Assembly: GCA_947495555.1 (NCBI GenBank)
Contig: CANLZI010000001.1
Location: 2,084,861-2,148,860, forward strand
Origin: an uncultured Erythrobacter sp.
GTDB lineage: Bacteria > Pseudomonadota > Alphaproteobacteria > Sphingomonadales > Sphingomonadaceae
Reading direction: 5' to 3'
Length of the DNA: 64,000 nt
In this document: one piece after another, positions 10,375 to 19,133 of the stretch
How positions within the stretch are numbered: the stretch's first letter is position 1
Layout of the letters: every line of letters begins with the position of its first letter
The notes under the pieces: generated by a model
Told to the model about the DNA's origin: nothing
The model's database searches: none
Seen by the model: only the letters and a program-made list of their open reading frames with translations
Made by a program: the position numbers and the translations under genes

Positions 10375-10529
10375 CCTTAGGATTCAAAACCATCTATTGC
10401 GTTTTTTGCAACATTAGGTGCTCTTTTCGCACTTGCACAATAAGTGGCGCACGCGCATATGGGACGAGCCTTTTAGGCATCCTCTCCCAAAACTTTCAGG
10501 CTCGGCCAGCAATGGTCGGGCCTTTTTCT
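10375..10529 (+). ncRNA. Candidate small regulatory RNA
   Basis: A perfect TATAAT hexamer at 10363-10368 precedes about 155 bases that end in a rho-independent terminator and contain no good reading frame. Between them lie small stems: TTGC/GCAA (10397-10411), GTGC/GCAC (10418-10432), and a GGGA/TCCC stem enclosing GCC/GGC around 10461-10488. An unpaired CCTCTCCC stretch resembles the pyrimidine-rich seed of some alphaproteobacterial sRNAs. The -35 element is poor. Neither neighbour could use this terminator in this orientation: scoA points left, and the AAA+ gene starts downstream. The call rests on these structural signs only; I recognise no named RNA family. Confidence 0.4.
10498..10529 (+). 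terminator. Rho-independent terminator of the candidate sRNA
   Basis: A 10-base-pair stem (10498-10507 with 10514-10523, two wobble pairs) closes a six-base loop and runs into TTTTTCTT. No rightward protein gene ends just upstream. Confidence 0.7.
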
Positions 10530-10674
10530 TGCCCAGAATCCAGCCTGCATCAATCCACCTTTCGGGCCTCGACATGCGCCGGATTTGGTTCGCCTTGCAC
10601 AATTCTGCCGTTGGGCTTGGGCATTCTACCTTGCCCTTCGAACCCCATTTGTAAGTGGATTCAGATGCATATTG

Positions 10675-10739
10675 GCAAGCTGTGCATTTGCAACCAGCTT
10701 GCAGGGTTCCTAGCTAGGGACTGTTCCTGGCTCAGGAAC
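10675..10739. promoter_or_regulatory. Cluster of three inverted repeats upstream of the AAA+ ATPase
   Basis: Three dyads lie in 65 bases. The first is GCAAGCTG / CAGCTTGC (10675-10702, 12-base loop). The second is GTTCCTAG / CTAGGGAC (10706-10721, one wobble). The third is the perfect GTTCCTG-GCT-CAGGAAC (10723-10739). The second and third are near-copies in tandem, with centres about 17 bases apart, ending 34 bases before the ATG at 10774. They could be operators for a dimeric regulator or hairpins in the mRNA leader. Confidence 0.5.
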
Positions 10740-10773
10740 GTGCACTGATTCGATGTGATGGAGAATTTCCCCG

Positions 10774-13095
10774 ATGGCCGATGCTGACGCAGCACCCGAG
10801 AAAACCGAAGACGATAGCAATTCGGTAAGGCTGCAAGTTGCTGCCGCTCGGCAAGAAGAATCGGGCCAGGGCATTGCCCGAATGCCGCGTTCTGCATTCC
10901 AAGCGCTCGGCATTACCGAAGGCGACGTGGTCGAATTGACCGGTAAACGCACGACCGCCGCGATTGCGATGGCGTCTTATGAGGAAGATGAGGCGCTGGA
11001 CTTGGTCCGGTTGGATGGTCTGCAACGCGGCAATGCCGAAGTGGGATCGGGCGAGCATGTGCGCATTTCCTCCGCGCAATCGCGTCCGGCAACTCGGGTG
11101 GTGTTCGCCCCTGCTCAACGCGAGATGCGCTTGCAGGGACCGTCCCAAGCGCTGAAGCGCAATTTCTTCCGCAAACCTCTGGTGACGGGCGACCTGGTCG
11201 CCACGACCGGCCAGCAGCCCGTTCAGAACATGCCCAATGATGTTCGCCGCATGCTGGCCAATCCTGCCTATGCGCTGACCCAAATCCGATTGTCTGTGGT
11301 GGCGACAACGCCAAAGGGCATCGTCCATATTGACGAGAACACCGAGGTTGAGCTGCGGCCCGAATTTGAAGAGCCACGCGATGCCCGCGCGGTGGTCAAT
11401 TATGACGACGTTGGCGGCATGGCGGACACGATCCAGCAATTGCGCGAGATGGTGGAATTGCCGCTGCGCTATCCCGAATTGTTCACCCGTCTGGGTGTGG
11501 ACCCACCCAAGGGTGTGCTGCTCCATGGCCCTCCCGGCACCGGCAAGACCCGGCTTGCGCAAGCTGTGGCCAATGAAAGCGATGCGACCTTTTTCACCAT
11601 TAACGGTCCAGAAATTATGGGGTCTGGCTATGGCGATAGCGAAAAGGCGTTGCGCGAAGTGTTTGAACAGGCGAGCAAATCTGCGCCCGCCATCATCTTC
11701 ATTGACGAGATTGACTCCATCGCGCCCAAACGGGACCGCGTGCCGGGCGAAGCGGAAAAGCGATTGGTCGCCCAACTGCTGACATTGATGGACGGGCTGG
11801 AGGCTCGGTCCAATCTGGTCGTGATTGCCGCCACAAACCGGCCTGACGCAATAGACGAGGCGTTGCGACGTCCCGGCAGATTCGATCGCGAGATTGTGAT
11901 TGGCGTGCCCGATGAACGCGGTCGGCGCGAAATCTTTGCCATCCATACCCGGGGCATGCCCCTGGGTGACAAGGTGGATGTGAACGAGCTGGCGCGGATT
12001 ACGCATGGCTTTGTTGGGGCCGATATTGCTGCTTTGGCTCGCGAGGCCGCGATTGATGCTGTGCGTGGATTGATGCCCAAGATCGATCTGGATGAACGCA
12101 CCATTCCGCCTGAAGTGCTGGAGGAGTTGTGCGTCACCCGCGAAGATTTCATGTCGGCGCTGAAACGCATCCAACCCTCGGCCATGCGCGAAGTCATGGT
12201 GCAAGTGCCGACCGTCCAATGGAGCGATATTGGCGGGGTGGCCGATGCCATCGACAAGCTGAAGGAAGGTATCGAACTGCCTTTGAAAAATCCTCATGCG
12301 TTCGAACGTTTGGGGATTCGGCCTGCCAAAGGTTTCTTGCTTTATGGCCCTCCAGGGACAGGCAAAACCTTGCTGGCCAAGGCTGTTGCCAAGGAAGCGT
12401 CCGCCAATTTCATCTCGATGAAAAGCTCGGATTTGTTGAGCAAATGGTATGGCGAAAGCGAACAGCAAATCGCCAAGATGTTTGCCCGCGCGCGCGCGGT
12501 TGCTCCGTGCGTCGTGTTCATTGACGAGATTGACAGTCTGGTGCCGGCCCGCGGATCGGGACAGGGCGAACCGCAAGTCACTGGCCGTGTGGTCAACACC
12601 ATTCTGGCCGAGATGGATGGCTTGGAAGACATGCAATCGGTGGTGGTCATCGGGGCCACCAACCGGCCCACTCTGATCGATCCGGCATTGCTGCGTCCTG
12701 GCCGCTTTGATGAACTGGTTTATGTTGGCACGCCCGATCAAAAGGGTCGCGCGCATATCCTGTCGATACACACCAAGAATATGCCCATGGCCAAGGATGT
12801 CGATCTGGCAGCCATAGCCAAGCAAACCGAGCGATTTACCGGCGCTGATTTGGAAGATGTGGTCCGCCGCGCAGGCTTGAACGCTTTGCGCCGTGTTGGC
12901 GGCGAGGTTTCCGAAGTGGAGGGCGTCGATTTCGACGAAGCGCTGAAGGATTCGCGCGCCACGGTCACATCAAAAATGGAAGCCGAATATCGCAAGATGA
13001 GCGGCGAGCTGAAGAAACGCGCGCTCGAAGTGCGTCCTATTGGCTTTGTCCATGATGGTATGTTGGAACCAACCAAGGCGAAAAAGCACGATTGA
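10774..13095 (+). CDS. CDC48/VAT-like double AAA+ ATPase
   Basis: Probably an unfoldase that extracts or remodels proteins, by analogy with archaeal VAT and eukaryotic Cdc48/p97. The 773-residue protein has an N-terminal double-psi-barrel-type domain ([21 protein letters not shown]), then two AAA modules. Walker A motifs GPPGTGKT lie near residues 252 and 525, and Walker B motifs FIDEID near 308 and 581; arginine-finger regions ([18 protein letters not shown]) are present in both. It starts with ATG behind GGAGAA. The C-terminus (TKAKKHD) has no proteasome-docking HbYX motif. The family is common in archaea and eukaryotes and patchier in bacteria. The gene stands alone behind an unusual leader. 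Confidence 0.93.
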   Translation: MADADAAPEKTEDDSNSVRLQVAAARQEESGQGIARMPRSAFQALGITEGDVVELTGKRTTAAIAMASYEEDEALDLVRLDGLQRGNAEVGSGEHVRISSAQSRPATRVVFAPAQREMRLQGPSQALKRNFFRKPLVTGDLVATTGQQPVQNMPNDVRRMLANPAYALTQIRLSVVATTPKGIVHIDENTEVELRPEFEEPRDARAVVNYDDVGGMADTIQQLREMVELPLRYPELFTRLGVDPPKGVLLHGPPGTGKTRLAQAVANESDATFFTINGPEIMGSGYGDSEKALREVFEQASKSAPAIIFIDEIDSIAPKRDRVPGEAEKRLVAQLLTLMDGLEARSNLVVIAATNRPDAIDEALRRPGRFDREIVIGVPDERGRREIFAIHTRGMPLGDKVDVNELARITHGFVGADIAALAREAAIDAVRGLMPKIDLDERTIPPEVLEELCVTREDFMSALKRIQPSAMREVMVQVPTVQWSDIGGVADAIDKLKEGIELPLKNPHAFERLGIRPAKGFLLYGPPGTGKTLLAKAVAKEASANFISMKSSDLLSKWYGESEQQIAKMFARARAVAPCVVFIDEIDSLVPARGSGQGEPQVTGRVVNTILAEMDGLEDMQSVVVIGATNRPTLIDPALLRPGRFDELVYVGTPDQKGRAHILSIHTKNMPMAKDVDLAAIAKQTERFTGADLEDVVRRAGLNALRRVGGEVSEVEGVDFDEALKDSRATVTSKMEAEYRKMSGELKKRALEVRPIGFVHDGMLEPTKAKKHD

Positions 13096-13140
13096 TCGGA
13101 AAAGCGCAGGACCCAATTAGGTCATGTCCGTTATAGTGCC

Positions 13141-14220
13141 TTAGGGTTCGCCCGCTTTGGGGTGACCGTTGGGCACTTCCAGCCGGTGCCGGATCAGCGA
13201 TTCGGGCAAATTGTCGCGCAGCCATTCGAGCATGTGTTCGCGCACCGCGCAGCGCAAAGCCCACAGATCGCCGATCGATTGCGCGCTGACGGATAGGCGC
13301 AATTCGATGCTCTCAGGATAGGCCTCTGTCATCAGCAGCGCCATGTTGCGGCCATCAAACAGATCATGCTGCGATACATAGCGTTCAAACTCTTCGCGGA
13401 TCGGCTGGATCGGTGTTGCCGGATCAAGATGCAGGAACACCGGCCCTGACAGTTTCTCGTTCACCCTCGACCAGTTTTCAAAACTCGCGTCCAAGAACTG
13501 GCTGGTGGGCACTACGAGCACCCTCTCGTCCCATGTGCGCACGGTTACAAAGCTCATCCTAATTTCTTCAACCCGGCCCACTTCGCCATCAACCTTGACC
13601 AAATCGCCCAGCCGGAATGGTTCGGTCAAAGCCACCTGCAGGCCTGCAATCAGCGATTTGAGCGCTGGCTGAGCCGCGGCGCCCACTGCCAGTGCAGCGA
13701 GACCAGCCGAGGCCAGCAAAGTTGTCCCGATGTCGCGAACGGCGGGGATACCCAGCAGCATCAAACCGACAGTGATAAAGACGATCGCAAAGGTAGCGGC
13801 GCGTGACAGAACTGCCAAACGGGTTCGCCTGCTGCGTACCGCGATGGGGTCAGAGGAAACCTCCATCCTGAATTCCATCGCCACGGTGAACGCCTTGACC
13901 AAGGTGTAGGCAATCCAACCCAACAGCGCCGGTCTTAGGAAACGCGCCAAGGGCTCCCAGATCGCCTGCAATTGCGGATCATATTGGGCCACGAAAGTCA
14001 CGCCCAAGACGATGAAAGACCATTTCGCCGGAGCCCGGACGCGATCCACAACCAGCTCGTCAATTTTGGTCTCGGACCCGCGTGTCAGCCGCGTAACGAC
14101 GGCAAATATGACCCTATAGAGCGCATAGGCGATGACGATGGCCGCTATGACAGCAACAGCTGCGTTGAAGACTTCGTCCCACAGGATCTGCCAATTGGCA
14201 GGGTTGTATCGATCCAACAT
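13141..14220 (-). CDS. MscS-family mechanosensitive channel
   Basis: Likely opens under membrane tension to release solutes after osmotic downshift. The 359-residue protein has several hydrophobic N-terminal helices, the pore-lining Gly/Ala-rich helix (TTLLASAGLAALAVGAAA), and the MscS beta domain (GDLVKVDGEVGRVEEIRMS, VPTSQFLDASFENWS). It ends in a soluble alpha/beta tail. Inner-membrane location is expected. The gene follows the histidine kinase gene after 32 bases on the same strand, so they may share a transcript. It converges with the AAA+ gene. Confidence 0.93.
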   Translation of the reverse strand: MLDRYNPANWQILWDEVFNAAVAVIAAIVIAYALYRVIFAVVTRLTRGSETKIDELVVDRVRAPAKWSFIVLGVTFVAQYDPQLQAIWEPLARFLRPALLGWIAYTLVKAFTVAMEFRMEVSSDPIAVRSRRTRLAVLSRAATFAIVFITVGLMLLGIPAVRDIGTTLLASAGLAALAVGAAAQPALKSLIAGLQVALTEPFRLGDLVKVDGEVGRVEEIRMSFVTVRTWDERVLVVPTSQFLDASFENWSRVNEKLSGPVFLHLDPATPIQPIREEFERYVSQHDLFDGRNMALLMTEAYPESIELRLSVSAQSIGDLWALRCAVREHMLEWLRDNLPESLIRHRLEVPNGHPKAGEP

Positions 14221-14252
14221 AGCGCGGCTTCTAGGGTTTGCCCGCTAGAGAT

Positions 14253-15554
14253 TCAACCATGGGAAGTGGTTAGCGTCCTTGGGAATGTGATTTCGATATG
14301 GCAGCCATCAGCATTGATTTGCCGGTCGATCTTGCCACTTAGCTGGCGCGCCGCGCTGGTCATCAACAAGCTGCCAAAGCCTGCCTTTTGCGGCTCGGTG
14401 GAATTTTGGCAGCCGCTCTCGCGCCAGTTGATGCTGATCTGGTCATCCACTTCGGCCCAACTGATCTCCAAGCTGCCCGATTGGGCCCAAGCACCATATT
14501 TCACCGTGTTGGTGGTCATTTCGTGCAGCACGAGGCCCAGCGGCGTGACCGCCTTGGCCGGTAGCACAATTTGATCGCCGGTAATGGTCGCGGAGTGGGT
14601 TTCGGATTGGTAGGGTGACAATGTTGTCTTAACCAGATCGCCCAGTAAGGCGACCGGTTCTTCCAGCGCGCCTTGGGTCACCTCATGCGCGGTCAACAAA
14701 GCCCGAACCCTTTGGGAAATGCTCTCGATCAAGGGTTTCGCGTCGGGCTGATTGCGCCCGCTCATTTGAATAATCGCCAGGATAACGGCAAACAGGTTCT
14801 TGACCCGATGGTTGAGCTCACGCGCGAGCAAATCGGCTCGATCATGTGCTTCTGCAATGACATTGGCCTGCGCCGCCTCGGTTTCTGCCTGCGCAGCCCG
14901 AGACGCCAATCGCGCGCTGAATATCACGAAGACAAACGCCAGGAACATCAGCACGCCCAGCAGAGGGATGGTGCGCGCCTGCACTGTTTCGGCCGCAGCC
15001 AATGCCTGATCCAGGCGCTGGCGCTCTATTTCTTCCAGCTCTTCGACGGCAATTTGAAGTTGGGTCATCGCCTCCTGGCCATCGTCTGTCAGAACACGGC
15101 GCCGCGCATTGAGCAATTCGCCGGCCTCCAACAGGGCAACCGTCTCATCCAACTCGAGCAGTTTGCGCGAGGCATGCTCGTCAATCCTATCGACCAGCTC
15201 CAATTGCCGGGGCGAACCATCGGAAGTGATCAGGCGGCGCAGATTTTCCAAGGCTGGCACCACATTCTTGCGCCCATCACGGTAAGGATCGAGGTATCGG
15301 CGATCCAGCGTAATGAGATAGCCACGCTGCCCGGTCTCTGTTCGCAAAGTCTGTTTGGAAATCACGCCTAATTCGCGCAAAATCAGGCTGTTCTGCTGCG
15401 CTTCATCCCTTGCTGTGCGTTCTGCCTGAACCGTTTGGTAGGTGATCCAGACACCAGCAATCATGGCGCTGGCGATCAAAGCCAAAAGCACCAGGTTCAT
15501 CCATCGTGATGTTGGCTGCACGCGCAGTGCAGGTGTTCGTTGCAACATTACCAT
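14253..15554 (-). CDS. CHASE3 sensor histidine kinase of the HWE type
   Basis: A membrane sensor kinase. The 433-residue protein has an N-terminal transmembrane helix, a periplasmic CHASE3-type domain (ETGQRGYLITLDRRYLDPY) and a second membrane helix near residue 200. A coiled linker follows, then the phosphoacceptor region (RELNHRVKNLFAVILAI, catalytic His in ELNHR). The ATPase domain has the HWE-type N-box HEMTTNTVKYGAW and the NWRESG tryptophan-glutamate motif. No response regulator or PhyR/EcfG gene is next to it, so its target is unknown. In alphaproteobacteria this class often feeds the general stress response, which here is only a possibility. Confidence 0.9.
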   Translation of the reverse strand: MVMLQRTPALRVQPTSRWMNLVLLALIASAMIAGVWITYQTVQAERTARDEAQQNSLILRELGVISKQTLRTETGQRGYLITLDRRYLDPYRDGRKNVVPALENLRRLITSDGSPRQLELVDRIDEHASRKLLELDETVALLEAGELLNARRRVLTDDGQEAMTQLQIAVEELEEIERQRLDQALAAAETVQARTIPLLGVLMFLAFVFVIFSARLASRAAQAETEAAQANVIAEAHDRADLLARELNHRVKNLFAVILAIIQMSGRNQPDAKPLIESISQRVRALLTAHEVTQGALEEPVALLGDLVKTTLSPYQSETHSATITGDQIVLPAKAVTPLGLVLHEMTTNTVKYGAWAQSGSLEISWAEVDDQISINWRESGCQNSTEPQKAGFGSLLMTSAARQLSGKIDRQINADGCHIEITFPRTLTTSHG

Positions 15555-15618
15555 GAAAATTGCCTAGGCTCGGCCAGCCCGGCGTTCAAGCTTTCTCAAG
15601 CCAAGAATCTCAGGCTGA

Positions 15619-18474
15619 TCAGTGCGCTGCGTCCCAGCTTGGACCTGTGCCGATATCCACGCCCAGGGGCACATCGATCGTAACCGCTGGCATTGCTGCC
15701 TCGGCCATGATTTGCTCAATCACCTTCGAGGCTGCCGGCACATCACCTTCGGGCAGTTCGAAAACCAACTCGTCATGCACCTGCAACAGCATGCGAACAT
15801 TGTGCAGACCAGCCTGCTCCAATGCAGGGACCATCCGCACCATTGCGCGCTTGATAATATCGGCGCTGGTTCCTTGGATCGGCGCATTAATGGCGGCGCG
15901 TTCGCTGCCTTGGCGTTCGGCCTGATTCTTGGAATTGATCCGAGGGAACCAGGTTTTGCGGCCAAACAGCGTCTCGGAATATCCGCGCTCCCGCACGGTC
16001 TCCAAGGTTTCCAGGATATACCGTTGGATGCCGGGGAAGCGTTTGAAATAGGTGTCGATCATGGCCTGGGCCTCATCTGGCTCGACTTCCAATCGGCCGG
16101 CCAAGCCCCAACGCGAGATGCCATAAAGGATCGCAAAATTGATCGTCTTGGCCTGGGCGCGAGTATCGCGGGTTACTTCGCCAAACATTTCCTGTGCTGT
16201 GCGGGCGTGGATATCCTCGCCTGCGGCAAAGGCCTCTTTCAAACTCGGCACATCGGCCATATGGGCCGCCAGCCGCAGCTCAATTTGGGAATAGTCCGCC
16301 GCCAGTAGGACATTGCCATTTTCAGGCACGAATGCCTCGCGGATCTGGCGTCCGATGGCGGTGCGAACCGGGATGTTCTGCAAATTGGGATCGGTTGAGG
16401 ACAACCGGCCGGTTTGCGCACCCACCAGCGAATAACTGGTGTGGACGCGGCCTGTGTTGGGATTGATCGCCTCTTGCAAAGCATCGGTATAGGTCGATTT
16501 GAGCTTGGCCAATTGCCGCCATTCCAGCACTTTGCTGGCGATTGGCGCGCCTTCGCCGCTCAGCCGCTCCAACACCGCCTGATCGGTGGAATATTGGCCG
16601 CTCTTGCCCTTACGGCCACCCTTATAGCCCAGCTTGTCGAACAATATCTCGCCCAATTGCTTGGGGCTGCCAACGGTGAATTCCTGTCCGGCGATGGTGT
16701 GGATCTCGCCCTCCAGTCGGGCGGTCTCGCTGGCGAATTCTTCAGACAAGCGAGACAGCTGCGCGCGGTCTACCTTGATCCCCTCGCGTTCCATGCCAGC
16801 AACAACCGGGATCAAAGGTCGGTCGACCCGGTGATAGATCTTTGACCCACCTTCATGCGCCAATCGCGGCTTTAGATGGCGGTACAGGCGCAATGTCACA
16901 TCGGCATCTTCGGCGGCATATTCGGTCGCTCGATCCAGCGGCACTTCGCCAAAGGGTATTTGTTTCTTGCCTGTGCCGCACACGTCTTTGAAGGTCAGTG
17001 GCAGATGGCCCAGATGGCGCTGTGACAGCTCGTCCATCCCATGGCCTCCACCAATGCCCACTTCGCCTCGGCCGGCATCCAGATCAAAGCTGATGATCAT
17101 AGTATCCTCAACCGGAGCCAGCGCTATCCCATAGCGGGCGAGGACATTGATATCATATTTGATGTTTTGTCCGATTTTCAGGACCGAATCATCTTCCAGC
17201 AAAGGCTTAAGCGCCGCCACAGCAGCATCGCGGTCGATTTGATCGGGCCGCGTATCGAACATGTCGGTTCCGCCATGGGCGAGCGGAATATAGCAGGCAT
17301 CATTGGGCCCTAAGGCCAGGCTGACCCCAACCAATTCTGCCTGCATTGCATCAAGCGCGGATGTTTCTGTGTCCACCGCGACCAGGCGGGCAGCACGGGC
17401 ACGTTCGATCCAGGCATCCAACCGCTCTGCCGTTTGCACCGTTTCATAGGCGCTGCGATCAATTGCGGGTGCTTCGGGCGGGGGCTGCCGATCGCCTTCG
17501 CCCTCTCCGCTATCTGTCGCTGCCGCCGCGGTTTCCGGTTTGGCCGGGTTGAGGTCATTGGCTCGGGAGGGGCTGCCCGTTCCCGCATCAAGCCTGCGCA
17601 ACAAAGAGCTAAAGCCGTGTTTTTGCAGGAATGCAGCCAAAGGCTCGGGCGGCACGCCGTCCAATTTGAACTCGTCGAGCGATTGGGGAAGGTCGCAATC
17701 TTCCTTCAAGGCGACAAGAATACGGCTGAGTTCGGCCTCGGCGCGGCCTTCTAACAGGCGCTCCTTCAGCTTGGACTTTTTCATGTCTGGTGCCGAATCC
17801 AAGGCTGCGCCCAAGGACCCATGCTCGGCAATCAGCTTGCTGGCCGTTTTGGGACCAATGCCGTAAATACCCGGCACATTGTCGACGCTGTCTCCCATCA
17901 ATGCCAGCACATCGCCCACCAATTCGGGGCGAACGCCAAACTTCTCTTCCACTTCGTCCAGATATATCCGCTGGTTCTTCATGGTGTCGAGCATGTCGAT
18001 CCGAGCCGGGCCATCTGGACTGTCAGCCTCGCCCACCAATTGCATCAAATCCTTGTCGGACGAGACAATGGTGACATCCCACCCTTCGCGCTGGGCGGCA
18101 CGGGCATACGATGCAATCAGATCGTCGGCCTCTAAACCGGCCTGCTCGATGCAGGGCAGGCTGAAAGCCTTGGTCGCGTCACGAATCAGTGGGAATTGTG
18201 GCACTAGATCTTCTGGCGCAGGCGGGCGATTGGCTTTGTATTCCGGATAAATATCGTTGCGGAAGCTTTTTGAGTCCTTGTCCAATATCACCGCCAAATG
18301 GGTTGGCCCCTCGGCCTGATCAAGGTCCTCTGCCAGCTTCCACAGCATCGTGGTGTATCCGTAAACGGCGCCCACCGGCGTGCCTTCGGGATCGGTCAGC
18401 GGCGGAAGCCGGTGATAGGCCCGAAAGATGTAGGACGAGCCATCGACAAGATAGAGGTGTTTTTTCTCCGACAT
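15619..18474 (-). CDS. polA: DNA polymerase I
   Basis: Fills gaps and removes RNA primers during replication and repair. The 951-residue protein has three parts: a 5'-3' exonuclease (YLVDGSSYIFRAYH at the start, LMGDSVDNVPGIYGIGPKTA), a 3'-5' proofreading domain that keeps its first acidic motif (VAVDTETSALD), and the polymerase (LAADYSQIELRLAAHM, INFAILYGIS, LQVHDELVFE). I chose the ATG at 18474, which gives the family N-terminus; the frame is open further upstream but that part is unlike the family. The two exonuclease domains are joined by an Ala/Glu/Pro-rich linker. Confidence 0.97.
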   Translation of the reverse strand: MSEKKHLYLVDGSSYIFRAYHRLPPLTDPEGTPVGAVYGYTTMLWKLAEDLDQAEGPTHLAVILDKDSKSFRNDIYPEYKANRPPAPEDLVPQFPLIRDATKAFSLPCIEQAGLEADDLIASYARAAQREGWDVTIVSSDKDLMQLVGEADSPDGPARIDMLDTMKNQRIYLDEVEEKFGVRPELVGDVLALMGDSVDNVPGIYGIGPKTASKLIAEHGSLGAALDSAPDMKKSKLKERLLEGRAEAELSRILVALKEDCDLPQSLDEFKLDGVPPEPLAAFLQKHGFSSLLRRLDAGTGSPSRANDLNPAKPETAAAATDSGEGEGDRQPPPEAPAIDRSAYETVQTAERLDAWIERARAARLVAVDTETSALDAMQAELVGVSLALGPNDACYIPLAHGGTDMFDTRPDQIDRDAAVAALKPLLEDDSVLKIGQNIKYDINVLARYGIALAPVEDTMIISFDLDAGRGEVGIGGGHGMDELSQRHLGHLPLTFKDVCGTGKKQIPFGEVPLDRATEYAAEDADVTLRLYRHLKPRLAHEGGSKIYHRVDRPLIPVVAGMEREGIKVDRAQLSRLSEEFASETARLEGEIHTIAGQEFTVGSPKQLGEILFDKLGYKGGRKGKSGQYSTDQAVLERLSGEGAPIASKVLEWRQLAKLKSTYTDALQEAINPNTGRVHTSYSLVGAQTGRLSSTDPNLQNIPVRTAIGRQIREAFVPENGNVLLAADYSQIELRLAAHMADVPSLKEAFAAGEDIHARTAQEMFGEVTRDTRAQAKTINFAILYGISRWGLAGRLEVEPDEAQAMIDTYFKRFPGIQRYILETLETVRERGYSETLFGRKTWFPRINSKNQAERQGSERAAINAPIQGTSADIIKRAMVRMVPALEQAGLHNVRMLLQVHDELVFELPEGDVPAASKVIEQIMAEAAMPAVTIDVPLGVDIGTGPSWDAAH

Positions 18475-18731
18475 GATTGGCTTGCTAGCAGCGCAGCGCG
18501 TGGCTGATAAGTAGCTATCCACCGGGAATTTGGGCCGGGAAGGGCCATAAATGGGGCAAACCTTCCTCGGCCAAATAAGGCCAAAACAAGGCAAAATGTG
18601 CGATTGCGCTTGCATTGCCACATTCCTGCCATTATTTAGAGACCCAGAAACTGGCCGTGTCTGGCTGGTTTTTTGTTTGGGGCCAAATGGCTTCAGGCAC
18701 ACAACACTCGCTTAATTCGAGGAATTTTTCT

Positions 18732-19004
18732 ATGCGTAAATTCGTACTTGCTGCCGCAGTTGCCGGCTCTGCTTTGGCTCTTGCTGCTTGTTCAGAAACT
18801 GCAGATTCTGCTGCTGACACTGCAGACGCAATGGCTGCTGACGTTGAAGCAAACACCGAAGCTGCTGCTGACGCCGCTGGCGAAGCTGCTGAAGCTGCTG
18901 GTGAAGCCGCTGACACTGCTGCTGAAGCTGCTGGCGAAGCTGTTGAAGCTGCTGAAACAGCTGCTGACGAAGCTGCTGCTGCTGTTGAAGCCGCTGCTGA
19001 ATAA
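18732..19004 (+). CDS. Small Ala/Glu/Asp-rich lipoprotein
   Basis: Function unknown. The 90-residue product begins with a signal peptide ending in the lipobox LAAC near Cys20. What follows is built almost only from Ala, Glu, Asp, Thr and Gly in short repeats such as EAAGEAA and EAAETAADEA. The repeats favour a long amphipathic helix, like apolipoprotein- or LEA-type proteins. The DNA is correspondingly rich in GCTG repeats. The start ATG follows a GAGGAA ribosome site, and a strong terminator ends the single-gene transcript. A periplasmic helical spacer or stress lipoprotein is plausible but not shown. Confidence 0.8.
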   Translation: MRKFVLAAAVAGSALALAACSETADSAADTADAMAADVEANTEAAADAAGEAAEAAGEAADTAAEAAGEAVEAAETAADEAAAAVEAAAE

Positions 19005-19030
19005 TCGGCAAGCGCTTTTAGCGTAAGAAA

Positions 19031-19061
19031 AGGGCGGTGCCGGTTGGCGCCGCCCTTTTTC
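19031..19061 (+). terminator. Rho-independent terminator after the Ala-rich lipoprotein
   Basis: Ten-base-pair GC-rich stem (19032-19041 with 19046-19055), GGTT loop, then five T. It lies 27 bases after the stop codon. Confidence 0.9.
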
Positions 19062-19133
19062 TATGGGCGTTCGATATCGCCCACCGATCGATTGGGGTGC
19101 CCCTTGGGGCGTGGCCTGAAATGAAACGCTGAA

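Larger units (their letters stand above)
10176..10773. other. 598-base gene-free region between scoA and the CDC48-like gene
   Basis: I see no convincing protein gene here. The left part must hold the leftward scoA promoter. The middle holds a candidate small RNA ending at a strong terminator. The right part holds three inverted repeats in front of the AAA+ ATPase gene. Each is listed separately. Confidence 0.7.

Noticed and set aside
10732..12825. Very long open frame on the minus strand inside the CDC48-like gene
   Set aside because: The plus strand encodes an intact double AAA+ ATPase here, and the minus frame is a compositional mirror with His/Gln/Arg-rich, family-less sequence.
18732..19004. 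Repetitive GCTG-rich DNA resembling a repeat array
   Set aside because: The repeats are in-frame codons of an Ala/Glu-rich lipoprotein, with no spacers or conserved repeat unit as in CRISPR.
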